From the NCBI RefSeq assembly GCF_910592395.1, contig NC_088316.1:18786001-18850000 (forward strand): DNA of 64,000 bases, given 5' to 3'. A model generated the notes under the pieces. It ran no database searches. It had not been told where the DNA came from and worked only from the letters and a program-made list of their open reading frames with translations. The position numbers and the translations under genes were made by a program. Below, piece after piece: positions 38,201 through 50,400 of the stretch. The DNA comes from Lineus longissimus. Lineage: Eukaryota; Nemertea; Pilidiophora; Heteronemertea; Lineidae. How positions within the stretch are numbered: the stretch's first letter is position 1; each line of letters opens with the position of its first letter.

Positions 38201-39324
38201 GCCTGGCTTGATATCGGTGCTCGGAGGACCGTAAATGGGTGGGCGGGGTTCTGAGGTTTGATCACTTTCCTGGGGTTAATCCCCGCGTTAGTATAAGATG
38301 GCTGTTAATCCTGAAACAAGATACATTACGAGGGGTGATGAATAAGTAATGAGAACAGGGTAAAGATTTCAAGTGATAATTGTCATTTGGTCTTTTTTCT
38401 TGATCACATTTCAGGTCTGGTTCCAAAACCGACGAGCGAAATTCCGGAAGATGGAACGGGCAAAAAATCAACAACAGACGACAACGTCAAACTCACAGAA
38501 TTGTCAGCAACAAGGTCAAACCGGAAGTAATGGCAAACAGGAAATGACGTCAAGCAAGGAAACGAAACAAGACAACAGTGAGTGTGCTTTGTATGCCTTG
38601 TGATATTCCTAACGGTGTAAGTGTAGATACAAACTAAAGCATGTCGACTCATATACTTCAAATTCTTGACAGAAGAACATCAACCTAATCGGGTTTCCGT
38701 CTTTATAAGGCACACTGCAGACAAGCGAGTTTTATCGCATGTGCTCCTGGCAGGGTGCAGGTGTCGTCTCGGTTGTCCGAGACTGACGAGGACGATGACG
38801 TAGAACAACTTTTCCTAAATACGAAAATTATGTAATACATATCAAGTTGTGAACTATTCGATGCGATTGACGGAGTGGGTAATGAATGACTATTCGGTCA
38901 TCTCCAAGTTTACCAGGCGAGTGCGGAGCTGAAACTCCCACTTTACACAATGCAGAACATTTCTCCTGAAATTCGGGCCTCCTCGGAAGTATAGTTCAAC
39001 TCCTGCCATGAGCGCCAGATGTTTGAAAATGTGGATTGTTAATACGATATCAAAACAGTGATCTCAGTTATCACATAATATATCAGATTTAATTCATCAA
39101 CTGTGAAAAGACTCTTACTTTCTCTACTTTCAGATGCAAAACTTTCGACACCAGATAATAAGCAACAGTGGAATGCACAACCTCATAAAAATACTCCGGG
39201 CGTGCCGACCTCTCTCCCCAACCAGCCCTCCCTACCTGGCCCATACTCGGGAGTTCTATCAGGAACTACGACAGATTTCAACGGCAACACCGACAACAAA
39301 AATATCACCGCATCCATATTTTAG
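32230..39324 (+). CDS. PHOX2: PHOX2-type paired-like homeobox transcription factor (complete)
   Basis: Homeodomain transcription factor; vertebrate PHOX2A/B specify autonomic, visceral motor and noradrenergic neurons. Exons: 32230-32476, 36528-36742, 38415-38577 and 39134-39324 (stop TAG), joining to 271 aa. ATG 32230 is the first ATG of the frame and gives MDYSYLN, like the vertebrate MEYSYLN start. Exon 2 holds the basic arm and homeodomain start ([20 protein letters not shown], then [17 protein letters not shown]). Exon 3 continues [12 protein letters not shown], with Gln at homeodomain position 50. The intron between VQ and VW is at the classic paired-class site (46/47). The C-terminus is Gln/Asn/Ser/Pro-rich, keeps a PYSGVL motif and ends ASIF, resembling the vertebrate hydrophobic end. 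There is no polyalanine tract. Introns 1 (4.05 kb), 2 (1.67 kb) and 3 (0.56 kb) hold small repeats and no other gene. Orthology to PHOX2 rather than ARX/ALX rests on the homeodomain and both termini. Confidence 0.95.
34553..34688. repeat. Dispersed repeat, copy B (PHOX2 intron 1)
   Basis: Partner of the copy at 31254-31394. Same order of shared blocks with scattered substitutions and small indels. Probably a fragment of an unnamed mobile element; no ends or coding capacity were recognised. Confidence 0.75.
35090..35290. promoter_or_regulatory. AT-rich cluster of TAAT/ATTA core sites in PHOX2 intron 1
   Basis: Within about 200 bp there are repeated attaa/ttaat cores (cattaaccatg, cgttaataacgcattaac, ttcattaattaaac), including the palindrome TTAATTAA. 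These match homeodomain core sites in type. AT-rich DNA produces such motifs by chance, so the enhancer reading is only a guess. Confidence 0.25.
36771..36859. repeat. Foldback (MITE-like) element in PHOX2 intron 2
   Basis: An 89-bp palindromic unit. The left arm aacagaaaagtttgcg, then ctattttcgcga, is mirrored by the right arm tcgcgaaaatat, then cgcgaactttttctgtgtt. Inner arms match over 11 bases, outer arms with small gaps. It begins 28 bp after the exon 2 splice donor. No protein is encoded. Confidence 0.7.
36880..37045. repeat. Repeat copy related to 39456-39720
   Basis: Contains aaatcgctcgtctgcgcgg (also near 39643 with one change) and ttaccggtttcacccgcaga, which is the inverted counterpart of cgtctgcgggtaaaaccggt near 39527. 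A ggcgcgaaat block follows, also found inverted in the other copy. Internally rearranged; part of PHOX2 intron 2. Confidence 0.5.
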
Positions 39325-40807
39325 GACAATGCAATTCAGGACTTTCGTAAACCTAGCTGGATAGTGATTTATATTAGCCAGGCCCGAGTCAGAGGCATTA
39401 CCGTAATTTCTACATGGCCAGGGTCCAGTGGTTTAGGATGATTACTTTTAGTGCACCGCAAACGAGCGATTTAAGTCGGTGCTACCTGCGTTTTAAATCT
39501 CTGCTCTATGCGACAATTAGTCTCTCGTCTGCGGGTAAAACCGGTAACAGCACGTTTGTGGTGGTCATCGCAGGTTCGAGTCATTACCCAACCCAGGATA
39601 CCGTCTCGGCTTTTCTCGCGTACAGCAGGTTGCTGCGAATTAAATCGCTCGTTTGCGCGGAGTTTGTCAACCACAGCCTTGTGGCAGCCACTTGCAAGTT
39701 CTCATAATTTCGCGCCGTGAGCAAAGCGTGAATGAAAAGATATTTGTGATATCATTCTTTTGATTGATATAAACAGAAATATGTTTCGCATCTTTGTTAC
39801 TCTCAGTTCGCACGTACCCCAGCACCACGTGACAGGACTGGTAATCGAACCGGGTTGATTGAATCGGAGTCAATGTAGTGGGCATGTGTGGGTATTAACC
39901 TTACCGCATGCGCAGGCCCTGCTAGTGGCGTATTCTGCCGAGAGGTGCGAACGAGATTCAATTGTTTATGTTTGTAGCAGTATTTTCACTACATTATTGT
40001 AATTGAAATGTTGTATTCTTTCGTAATCGGTCTCTCTAAGCGCAAAAAGTATTAGAACATTTCCGGAACTATTTTTGTGCGCAAGACATCTATTAGTGTA
40101 TGTATATAGATGATAATATATAATATATAATAACACGAAATGTATTTATTGATTCCCCTCCAGCCGCTTTAGCTGTCTGAAGGCTTCAACGTTAAAGCAA
40201 CACGAACGCCATCTTCAGGGTGATAAAGGAACTGACTCTACAGCATTCTCCAAGCGTCGTCAATGGTGATCACCGTTGCCAAGCCTATCTCACTTGACCG
40301 ACTGACTATGTGGCGATTTCAGCGGGTGATTGTAAATTGGACATTTGGCCCGGCGCCCGGGATATTGACAGGGGATTCAAAGTGGAGTCAAGTCGCATGA
40401 ATGGATGTCCTTGTGGACCTTCTATCCTGCACTTGATTTTGTAGAAAGAAAATAAGAAACAGTGTATCTCACTAATAGTCATTTATTATATGTCTTGTAT
40501 CTCTCTCTGAACAGAGACAGAGCGAATATATTGAATTCAAATGATTTGGCCAAGGCCCCGGATCCACCTTGAAAATTAGCTCACTTCTACTTGTATTGGA
40601 TTCTTAAAGGGCAAGCACAGCTAAGGAAAGTTGCTGGTCAACTTGAATGCAACACACATGAGGTTAACTCCATCTGTTGAGAATTTTCCACCAAGGCCAT
40701 TGTGTCTATCCATTCAATTCTCTGTGAAATATATACACTTTTTAAAGAGCTGTTATGTCAAATCACTAAACTAAATTATAAGTCCATATTTAAGGCACGT
40801 CCAGTTA
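39325..40807. other. PHOX2-OCIAD convergent intergenic region
   Basis: Holds the presumed 3' UTRs of two converging genes and an inverted-repeat element at 39.46-39.66 kb. A TTTATT at 40482-40487 is AATAAA on the minus strand and could serve OCIAD, about 320 bp after its stop. No further gene was recognised. Confidence 0.55.
39456..39660. repeat. Terminal-inverted-repeat element, about 205 bp
   Basis: The left end ccgcaaacgagcgatttaa is the reverse complement of the right end ttaaatcgctcgtttgcgcgg apart from a 2-base gap. The spacing suits a small non-autonomous DNA transposon. No clear target duplication was identified. Related sequence lies in PHOX2 intron 2. Confidence 0.55.
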
Positions 40808-43320
40808 CTACTCATCCCATACATCTCCATATTGATTTCTTTTAGTATCTGTAAAGAAAATGATTGTATTACAAAATGTGGGCGATTTCATTCAAATCTC
40901 AGATATAGGGATTTGCACATAAACTGCAAAACTCCAGGAAGGATTTACTAGTGTTAATTCACTGTTGACCAAAACGGATGGTGCCGCCCCATGGTATAAT
41001 TGCTGACTACAGTGCTTACATGTACATGTAGCCCCTGTGCCATTTCTGCACTGCCTTTCCAAAATTCTCGTGGAAACCCTACTATTGTTCCTGATACTCA
41101 CGCTTAGGTTTTGATGGCGAGTCTTGAGGTGTATACACCCTGGGAGGTGCTGGCTGTTGATTGACATCAGGACGGTGAGGCATCACAGGCTGGTGGTTTG
41201 ACTGGGGCAATCGAGTGCTCGGAGTAGTATTTTTGACAACATAATCGTCCCTATTTTTCTTGCGGAGTTCCTCATATGATGTATATGTCGACTGTTTATC
41301 TCTTCCTGGATATCTTAGAGGCGAATCGCCTGCATCAGCTAACAAAACAGAATTAATGTTTTAGCATTACCTAATGTGCAGGCCATAGAAACTTAACAAG
41401 GAGGCAGATCTTTCTGGATATCTTGAATGAAATTGGACTCTGCACTCAACTCCTGTCATTCTGCCCAAGATTGCTAGTGCTGGAGATGAATGATAATAGT
41501 ATACAAGTGACTTTTCCCACTTTTTCTTCCTTTTCTCCACATCAGATATGAACTCATCCTCTTGCAAACAGGCCCTACAAGAGTATTAAAAGTATGTATC
41601 GAGCGAAATGGCCCGATATTGTCAGGATGTTTTGAACTAAGCGCCATGAATACTTACTGTCCAAATTTGGCCGCTTGCTGTCATCTAAACCAATATATCT
41701 AGCATTGCTGTCGGTGTTGATTTCATTGTTCTGATAGTCATCTGTACTATTACTTGGGTAAGAGGCAGTCTGACCATCCGTGTTAGGAAATGATCTGAAG
41801 TGAAAGATTATATTGATAAAACAATTCATGAGCTTCTAAACTGATTACTGGTTAGACGGCCTCTACATTCTTCTCTATAAAAAGTTGCCGAACTTGGCCC
41901 ACATCCAGTCAAGAACCATTTGTGCTGGCTCATTCCATCACTGTCATGCACGTATATTCTAGGGATCAAAGTCAAGCTTTGACCTAACCAGTACAGTTTC
42001 AAAGACATCATTCACTTTGATCACCAGCAACACTCTCTAACTTACAGAGTCTCCGATACAACATCTGTAAAGCTTCCTCCATGCTTGGTATGTTGCTGCC
42101 GACGGAATGCATCTGCCAGCGGACTGTTCTCTAATGCCAGTATCTTCTCCCGGCATACTTTTTGATAAGACCATTTTCCAAGAACGTAGCCTAGACCGAT
42201 TGCTGCCAAATTCTTCCCAAGAGCACCTCTTGTAGGATGGCCTTTCAACAAACCTGTGGACAATAAAGCATCACTTAAAATGGTCTCCTGTAGCACCAAG
42301 AAGGTACTGCAGTTCAATCTCAATATCACAAGTGATTACAACAATCAGTGGAAATAAAATAGATAATATTCATCATCTCCCAAATCATATTTTACTAGGG
42401 ACAAAGTCACACCAGAATGCCATGGGGGGGGGGGATAAGTTTACTGTTTTAATAGTTTTACTCTGGTCATGGGAAAAAGTTATGCAGTTGTTTATTTTTA
42501 TTCATAGGCAACTGGAGAATACAGCTAATAAAGAAGAAAAACTGTCAATTTCATGCAACCCACACCTTTGAAACCCCCGTTAGAGTCAGTCAAAGTCTCA
42601 CAAGATTACCTCTTTGAACAGCTAGATGAGTGGTAGTTGCTAGAGCGATGCTCAATGGTACACCTGAAATAAGGACAGAAACACTAGTGTTTCATTGGAA
42701 GACAACACATTCACAGACAATCTGGGCTTGCACCAAGGGTGGATTACGAAATTGCTTTTTCATTCAGACCGGCGTATGGCTTGTACTAATTTGCAATGGA
42801 CTGCTGAAATCTGATTCGGCATTAGTCTTATGCTTTGGCTCGCCATTACGACATGAACTTACATCGATACCAGAAACTCTCTTGATTGCATTCTTTCAGT
42901 GCTCTGATCTCCTCTCTTGTCAGTTGTAATTTGGCATCAACCGAATTCTGAAAGAGAATAAAGTTCGAGTGCCTGGATTCAGTTGATAGAATAGCTAGGA
43001 TGGCAACCGTGTGCGGCCTGCAGGCAGGGCTTAGGACCTAATCATAATGAGCAAGATGATGATCATGATGTATGATGACAGACCTATTCACCTAGTCCTA
43101 GGCCTATGCGAGTAGGCCTATGTCAGTCATCAGATCAGAATCTGAGAATGAGAATATACTATATAGGCCTAGGCGAGGTTGATTGACGGGAAATCCGACA
43201 TGATCATACATTTGCCATACTAACCGGTTGATTAGGATGTGCCTCTCCTCCTCTGGTGGTTGGAGGACGAAAATCATTCGGATGGTCTGGAATGTCCGGC
43301 GATCCAGTTTCTGACACCAT
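40808..43320 (-). CDS. OCIAD1: OCIA domain-containing protein (OCIAD1/2-like, complete)
   Basis: Exons on the minus strand: 43225-43320 (ATG at 43320), 42863-42947, 42610-42663, 42046-42253, 41658-41794, 41102-41338 and 40808-40848 (stop TAG). They sum to 858 nt, i.e. 285 aa. The OCIA domain (about residues 33-130) reads LTREEIRALKECNQESFWYR, then a hydrophobic segment, GLLKGHPTRGALGK, a second hydrophobic segment (AAIGLGYVLGKWSY) and VCREKILALENSPLADAFR. This gives the two membrane segments typical of the family. The later TYTSYEELRKKNRDDY and final NQYGDVWDE match the conserved middle and C-terminus of vertebrate OCIAD1. OCIAD proteins act at mitochondria and endosomes. If the donor at 41101 is ignored, a false stop occurs five codons on; the conserved last exon shows the splice is real. 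OCIAD1 versus OCIAD2 orthology is not settled; the gene may be pre-duplication. Confidence 0.92.
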
Positions 43321-43523
43321 AATTGTTTCAGTTTGTTAAAATATTGCAAAGCATTACATGCATTAGTTTGAGCGATTTGTTACATCTTCCTGAAAGCATC
43401 GAGGGATGTCGAAGGGAGACATTCGCTATGATTACGTCACCAAAAGTTCATATTCCGCCCCAGCGCCACCACCGGGGCATAATGGTATTAGGCCACATAA
43501 AGCATGATTACGTTGTAATCACT

Positions 43524-44118
43524 CCCGCCCCCCCCCCCCCCCACTCCCCTTATTTAGGGGGTACATAGGCTTGTTCCCAAGTTTTAAAATCACCCCCTAA
43601 TGGAAGGAAACAGCATTTTTTTGTACCCCCTATTTGCGGGCTTTTGTGAGGAAATTGACCCCCTATTTGAAGGAAGGATTTGATCTTACCCCCCGAATTG
43701 AAGGGAGTCTTGGATCCCTACCCCGAGGATTGTGTTTGATACCTTGGTGATAGCAGGCTGTGTTTCCTCTTCATCATCATCAAGGGCTTCCTGAGCAACA
43801 TGTCTAAGGTGGTTCTGCACTTCTGGAGCAGCAAAGTTCACATCCCCATCAGGATCTTCATGGAAATGCATAACGTGTTCCTGAACATCATCTCCTTGCT
43901 GCTGAGGATCCTCAGAAGACCCAGGGAAGGAAAACATGAGAAAATATACCCCTATTTTCAGTTTTTGAAGGGAAAATAGCAGTAATAACACCCCTATTTT
44001 ATTGATTTTTCGGGGATTTTTCCCCGAAACAAGAGTGAAAATTAACCCCCTTTTCCCGAAAAATCGGGAACGCGCCTGCGGCCCCCTTGACTATGGAAGT
44101 GGGGAGGGGGGGGGGCGG
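43524..44118. repeat. Irregular C-rich repeat array around an exon-like frame
   Basis: A C-run of about 17 starts a stretch in which accccctattt-type phrases recur at irregular spacing of about 35-70 bp (near 43593, 43626, 43660, 43689, 43947 and 43991). It ends in cttttcccgaaaaatcggga and a long G-run near 44101. The array is interrupted by about 170 bp of normal-composition sequence. It could be an insertion with subterminal repeats. Confidence 0.5.
43745..43914 (-). CDS. Unidentified exon-like open segment
   Basis: On the minus strand, an open segment encodes an acidic Gln/His/Asp-rich peptide (EDPQQQGDDVQEHVMHFH, later HLRHVAQEALDDDEEETQPA). A gtatca donor follows CAAG, and a plausible but weak acceptor (ttctgag) precedes it. 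Codon-like composition contrasts with the C-rich flanks. I do not recognise the family. It could be an exon of a mobile element or of an unannotated transcript starting near the OCIAD/PHKA promoters. Boundaries are approximate. Confidence 0.3.
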
Positions 44119-44494
44119 GTAATCACTGTTTAGCTATAAACCAAATCACAGAAAAGTCTAAGAGGAATCACGCTTTCATGGGGATTTTATTTGGCTGCAT
44201 GTATATGTGTCAAAGTCGCCGTCGACCACAATACATTAACATTTGTGTTTCTGATTGATATCCCAGTTCGTAGTCTCACTGTCGCCGTGTAAACTGCCGA
44301 AATTGCCGCGCTGAAAACGTACGATGACGTCACCATATCAGTGGCAGAAACGCGACATCCCTTCGATATCCTTGGTCGAAGATGTAACCAATCGCCACAA
44401 AATGGTGGACAGTGTCAAATAAAAACAAGGATAATCTCGATTTTGGTGAATTTCTCCACATTTTCATCGAACCAAACATTGATTTGATATCAGG

Positions 44495-47400
44495 ATGAGG
44501 AGTCGCAGTAATTCAGGTGTACGCCTGGATTATTTTCAAAGACTAGTCAACAAAACTATACTCAAACATCAGGTAAGCTCGTTCATTTCCTTGCAAAAAA
44601 TGAAGAAGGTCGGATAAGTTATGACCTGAAATGCACACTATATACTATATGCATGCACTGTTGGTACTGCATCGTGTGTACCTACACTGTCACTTGTGCA
44701 TTGCTATAGGCCTATATGGAATGTATCTACAGGCACTAACCCACTCGTTAACTCTCAGTCAGTGATAGTGTGCTAAGTGAAAAACCCTCGGAAAGTTTGA
44801 TGCAGATGCTGTCCATGTCAGATGATGGTATTCAGATTATTCCTACAATTTTGAAGTATACGGATTGTCAGATGGTTTGTTTTCACCACCCAAGGGCGTC
44901 AAGATGGTACAGCCCATTCGTTACAGGCGCATCTGCATGATCTCAGATCTGGCAAGGGACCAACCGGCAGGGTATAGCCTATAGACTGTGCGTGCCTCGT
45001 TACTTGCGCACATTTCTTCCATTAGGAGTAACATGTCACTTCTTGGTATAGTCTGGATGATTTCACCAGTAATGAAAACTGGACACTTTCATTGTTTCAA
45101 CTTCTTTCTAGAATGCCGTGACAGGGCTCCTCCCAGCTACTCCAGACCATCCCCATGCTTGGGTGCGAGATAATCTGTACTCCTGCATGTGTGTCTGGGG
45201 TTTGGCACTCGCCTACAGGAAGAATGCAGACTTGGATGAAGACAGGGCCAAAGCCTATGAGTTGGAACAAGTAGGTATTATAAATGCACTCCTGCTTGAG
45301 CCTTGTAGTTTCATCAATTTTTCATAGATGTTTTTTTAAATTGAAGAATATGAATTACTCATTTTAGCTACATCTTTTCATCCTGAGGCCAGGGATTTAC
45401 CTACAAGAAAAATACTGATTACCTGTAGACCAGTTGACGTAGAAATGTCAAGTTGCAGAAAAACCAAAACCAAATTAGGCTCGTGTCATGTTACCAGTGT
45501 AAAACTTCCTTGTTATATCTTTTAGAGTGTTGTAAAGCTGATGCGTGGCCTCCTCATGTGCATGATGAAGCAAGTGGGGAAGTTGGAGACATTCAAGCAT
45601 ACACAGTTACCCAGTGATGCTCTCCATGCCAAGTATTCAGTCAAACTAGCCTGCAGTGTCGTAGGAGATAACGAATGGGGTCATCTTCAGATTGATGCCA
45701 CGTCGCTGTATCTTCTGATGCTGGGGCAGATGACAGCATCTGGTTTACAGATCATCTTCACATTGGATGAAGTAACATTCATTCAGAATATGGTATTTTA
45801 TATTGAAGCAGCTTATCGGATACCGGTAAGTTTGGATTGACTATATAATTCATGTAAATAACAATTATGTAATGTTTTTATTGAAGACTGTCCGCATGTA
45901 TTCAGGATGTCAGGTCCATCCATATTCCTGCCAAAAAGTGGGAGACAAATGAACATATTATGTCAGAATATGGCTGAATTATAATGATAATATTATCAAC
46001 AATGTTTCAATTTTAAAAATGCAGTAAATGCAAAGGAACAATTGATAAACCAGCTCCATGACTTCTCTTTCATATTTCAGGATTATGGTATTTGGGAAAG
46101 AGGTGACAAAACTAACCATGGTTTACCCGAGTTGAATGGCAGTTCTATTGGCATGGCAAAGGTCAGATTTTTGTATTTGTGGCAACAGGGAGGTGCTTAA
46201 GTCGCTGTGGGGCTCTGCTCTGGTTAGGGAGTCAAATTTTCATGACCACGGCCCAATGTTTGGTTTGAAAAACCAGAAGGAAATTCACAGTCCGCCATAA
46301 GAAAAAATCATGAAAATTGAATTTTTCGTAAATCAGGATACAATGACAGAAAGGTGCAGAGATTTTTCTGTTTTAATAGTACAGTGTTCAAGTTCAAAAT
46401 CAAAACACTTTTTTCATATCTGGATCTTTTCTTTTATGTAGGCTGCATTAGAAGCTGTAAATGAACTTGACCTGTTTGGAGCGCGGGGAGGTCCAGAGTC
46501 TGTCATCCACGTGTTGGCTGATGAACCCCAACAGTGCCAAGCTGTTCTGCAGTCTATGCTGCCCAGAGAATCAAACTCAAAGGTAGGTCTGTGTTGCAAT
46601 TGGTGCAATTTCTGTCCACCAGTCATGTGATGACTGATTATCTTCTTCCATCCCTTCTCCTTCCTCTTTTGTTCCCGCTTTCTATGTAATCATCAAATGC
46701 ACCAAGCATTTGCTTGATGTCAAATCACATATGTTGTAATGTTGTTAATATTCATCCTATTTGTAAGAAGTCAGTCACATGATGTAATATTTGATACGAT
46801 TTTTATTTTTCTACAGGAGGTAGACAGTGCCCTGCTTAGTATCATCAGCTTCCCAGCGTTTGCAGTTGAAGACGAGGCCTTGATCTCTGTGACGAGAGAT
46901 ACTATTATCGATAAACTACAGGTTAGTATAGAAATCATAGGAGGAGACACTGAGCTTCTCATTCGTTCATTGATCGGAAGATGAGTGACTGTGGCATGTG
47001 CCTTGGCAGTGTAGTTACATCCTCAGAACTGATCCTCATTCTTTCCCTTTGTGGGTTAGAGACAGATGGTATTTTTCAGATGGTCAAAGAATAGGCCCTT
47101 GTCACTCATTTATCATTTTAAAATCTATAGGCTGTAGATGTTTTTTTTGTCAACCAGGGACGATATGGTTGCTCCAGGTTTCTACGGGATGGCTACAAGA
47201 CTGCTAAGGAGGATCCAAGTCGTCTCTACTATGAACCCTGGGAGCTGAAAGTGTTTGAGAATATCGAATGTGAATGGCCCGTCTTCTTTGCCTACCTGAT
47301 CTTGGATGGGATCTTCATGGACAAACCTGCCCAGGTATGTTTGGATAAATGTTGATGTTGGCACAGGCTGGTTGCCTCTGAGGTTCTTTGAAATGCTCCA

Positions 47401-50400
47401 GAGCATGTTCAAATTATTTTGATGAACCAAGTCGGAGTACTGAGAGTCTATCGACTATACAACAACAAAGCATTTCAATGGCAGATGTCACAATAACCAC
47501 AATTTTTATAATTGCATTTCCTATGCTGGCTTGATATCAGAAACGTTAAGGTACTCCAGACTGATTGCAGTATATTTTTCACCCGTCTCAGGTTGAGGAG
47601 TACAAAGAACTGCTTGACAGTCTCCTGATTAAAGATGAAACCGGCCTGGCCCTGATGCCCGAGCTATATGCTGTCAGTGCTGATAAGGTTGACCAGGAGT
47701 ACAAGAACCCAAAGAGTCAGGATCGGTCTGCCATTGGAAAGATGCCACACATGTGGGGACAATCCCTGTATGTTTTAGGCAGGCTCTTGATTGAGGTAGG
47801 TTACGTGTGCCGCCATTGCCGTGGCTTCTTCCACAGAGCTTTGGGTTTATTTGGCAACTCTTAGGACAGCTTGAGGGTTTCAAGTCTGTATGATTACAGC
47901 CCCACCCAGAACTCGTGGCAATCGAGCTCCACACTGCTGAATAGTTAGTGACAGTATCAAGTATGTAGAAGAAGATTTAGAGAAGAAATGTTGATTGCTA
48001 GCATCTTCTTAAGAATGGTGACACCTTTCCCAACCTTTAAACGGATGTTTCAGCTGGTCAATGTCTTAATGTTTATTCCCACAGGGTTTCCTCTCACCTG
48101 GGGAACTTGACCCCCTCAATCGCCGACTGGTGACAGAACCTAAGCCAGATTTAGTTGTTCAAGGTCAGTATCTGAGTTACGAATTCACCAGAAAGAAAAA
48201 GCAACCCCTTTGTGATTAGTGGTGTAGTAACAGAATGTGTGTATTTGACGTTGACCTGTTGAGGATGAACTAGGCAAGATTGCATACATGTATATTCATT
48301 TCAACTTACATTTTCATGCATGAAATGACAGTTACGCATTTAAGTTGTTGTTTTTCTGTCTTGCAGTTGTGATACTTGCTGAGGATCATGGTATTCAGGA
48401 GATGCTTGCTGCCCATGGTCTCCACGTTCAAACGTTCTCCCAGGTGGCCCCCATCAATGTCTACCCAGCTAGAGTCCTCAGCTATCTCTACTCACATCTA
48501 GGTAAGAAAAGGAAGTCAAGAATGCACCTCAGTTATGTCAACTTGTCAATAAGGTATTGGCGTCAGCTATTCAGTAAACAGTTGTCGAGTTGATCCAGAG
48601 ATAGAGTGCTGAATGCGAACTAAGATAAAAAGAAGTGCTCTGGTATGACTCTGAAGTTGCTGATGCTTGCGGTTGTGTCCAAATCTGTGAGAAAAGGATG
48701 TCTAACACTGCTGTGAGATGAAGGCAGCCTTTGTTAAAATAGACCACTAGATGACTTTGAATTATAATTCAATTTACTTCAGGTAAAAATGAGAAGCTTG
48801 GCCTGTCTGGGCGATTATCTAACGAGATTGGCCTGCTGTCTACAAGTAAGCTCTACATGGTTGGCGATCAAGTCTATGCATTTTTACCCCAGGTACGTTA
48901 ATCCCACACTCATGTCCTTTCTTGGAATAGATCAAAACGTATCATCGGTACCTCAAATTGGTGCTTGAAAACCAATTAATTGTAGTTGGTTAAGGTTAGC
49001 TTGATTACTTGCGCCACATTTTTAGAGGATGAATAAAGAGTAAAGATCAGAGGAGGTGTCGGTGTATACCAAATGTTGTCGATATATTACCTGTAACTTT
49101 ATTCCAATAATTCATCATCAGATTTGTTGCTGTCTTCGATTGAAATTGGAACTTGACTTTGACTGTTTGATTTGATTGAACTGTCATACATGTAGATTCG
49201 CTTCTCCCAAACAGTGGTGATTCAAAATTTGTGAGGTTGTGTTCGTAGTTGAGTTTGTGTATATTGTTGTAGGCTGCTAGCTGATGACTCCATGGTGCCA
49301 GCGTTCAAAGAAAACAGATAGTATTCATTGATTGATCGTGGTTCGTTTTCTTTAGTTTGTAGATCACAAGCAGTTTTACTTGGCCATGGACAGCGCCATG
49401 ATCGTTGAGATCTTCAAAGTTGAAGTGGCCTACGTTGCAAGCAGTTGGAGTGTCCTCGGCCGGCCGACAATTATTTTCCCAGTCATGGGCTCCTTGTTAG
49501 GTGTGTACCACAAGGCTGACCTGCACTACATCCTGCAAGCTGTTGCATGTCCAGGGATAGATATTACAATGCTGGCAATGTCAGGCACAATGTCACAACA
49601 GCTCAAAATTTCTATCCCTGCCTTGCTGAATGTTTGACGTAATGCTTAACGCTTTGCACTTATTATGTTGAATTACACATAGCTTAACAGAACCTTTTGC
49701 TTTCAGAGATTTATGCAAAAACACTCCTGGATGGCTTTTTGCTCTTTCTCTTGTTTTGGTGTAGCTGCTGGTAGGGTATCACTAACAACGGCTTCCCAAA
49801 GTTACAGGCTACAACTTGGCTAACATTGCTGATAATCCAGTCACAAGCTGTATGATTCTTCTGGCACTGGTCGTGAAGTATTGATAGTCAGGCAGTAGCA
49901 AACACACACATCATGTTACACTCTATACACTAATTGCATTTCCCATTTATAATTCCAATCAAGCTTTGTCTTTCTTCCATTCCTATTGTAACTGACAGTC
50001 CTTGGATTTTTTACAGATTTAGGCTGCAATAGGGCTTTATATTTCAGCAATAGTCTAGTGCAATCTCCTCTGTAAATGGCTGGTGCTAGATGAAACATTC
50101 TGCTTGGCCTGATGCCTTCCCATGGTGCTAGGTTTGGTAGATTCTCTAAGCTTTTATGTTGCAAGATCTGCATTCGCTGGTTGCTAAATGAATAAAAACC
50201 TAAGGCAGAACTTAGTAGCAGCAAAAATGAATAACGATTGGTAGCAAGTATGTATTGCTAGTAGCTAGAAGTGTTGCCATGCTTGCAAACCTTTCAGTAG
50301 ATAATTTAGTTTAAGTTGATCAGTGTAGCTCCCACGACACCCTCTCTCTTCATTCTTTCAATTCATTTGTTGTTTGTTTATATTATTACAGTGAGCAATA

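Larger units (their letters stand above)
43321..44494. other. Head-to-head OCIAD/PHKA interval
   Basis: 1.17 kb between two divergent start codons. The middle is filled by a C/G-rich repeated stretch with an exon-like open frame, described separately. The outer parts presumably contain both promoters and 5' UTRs. Confidence 0.55.
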
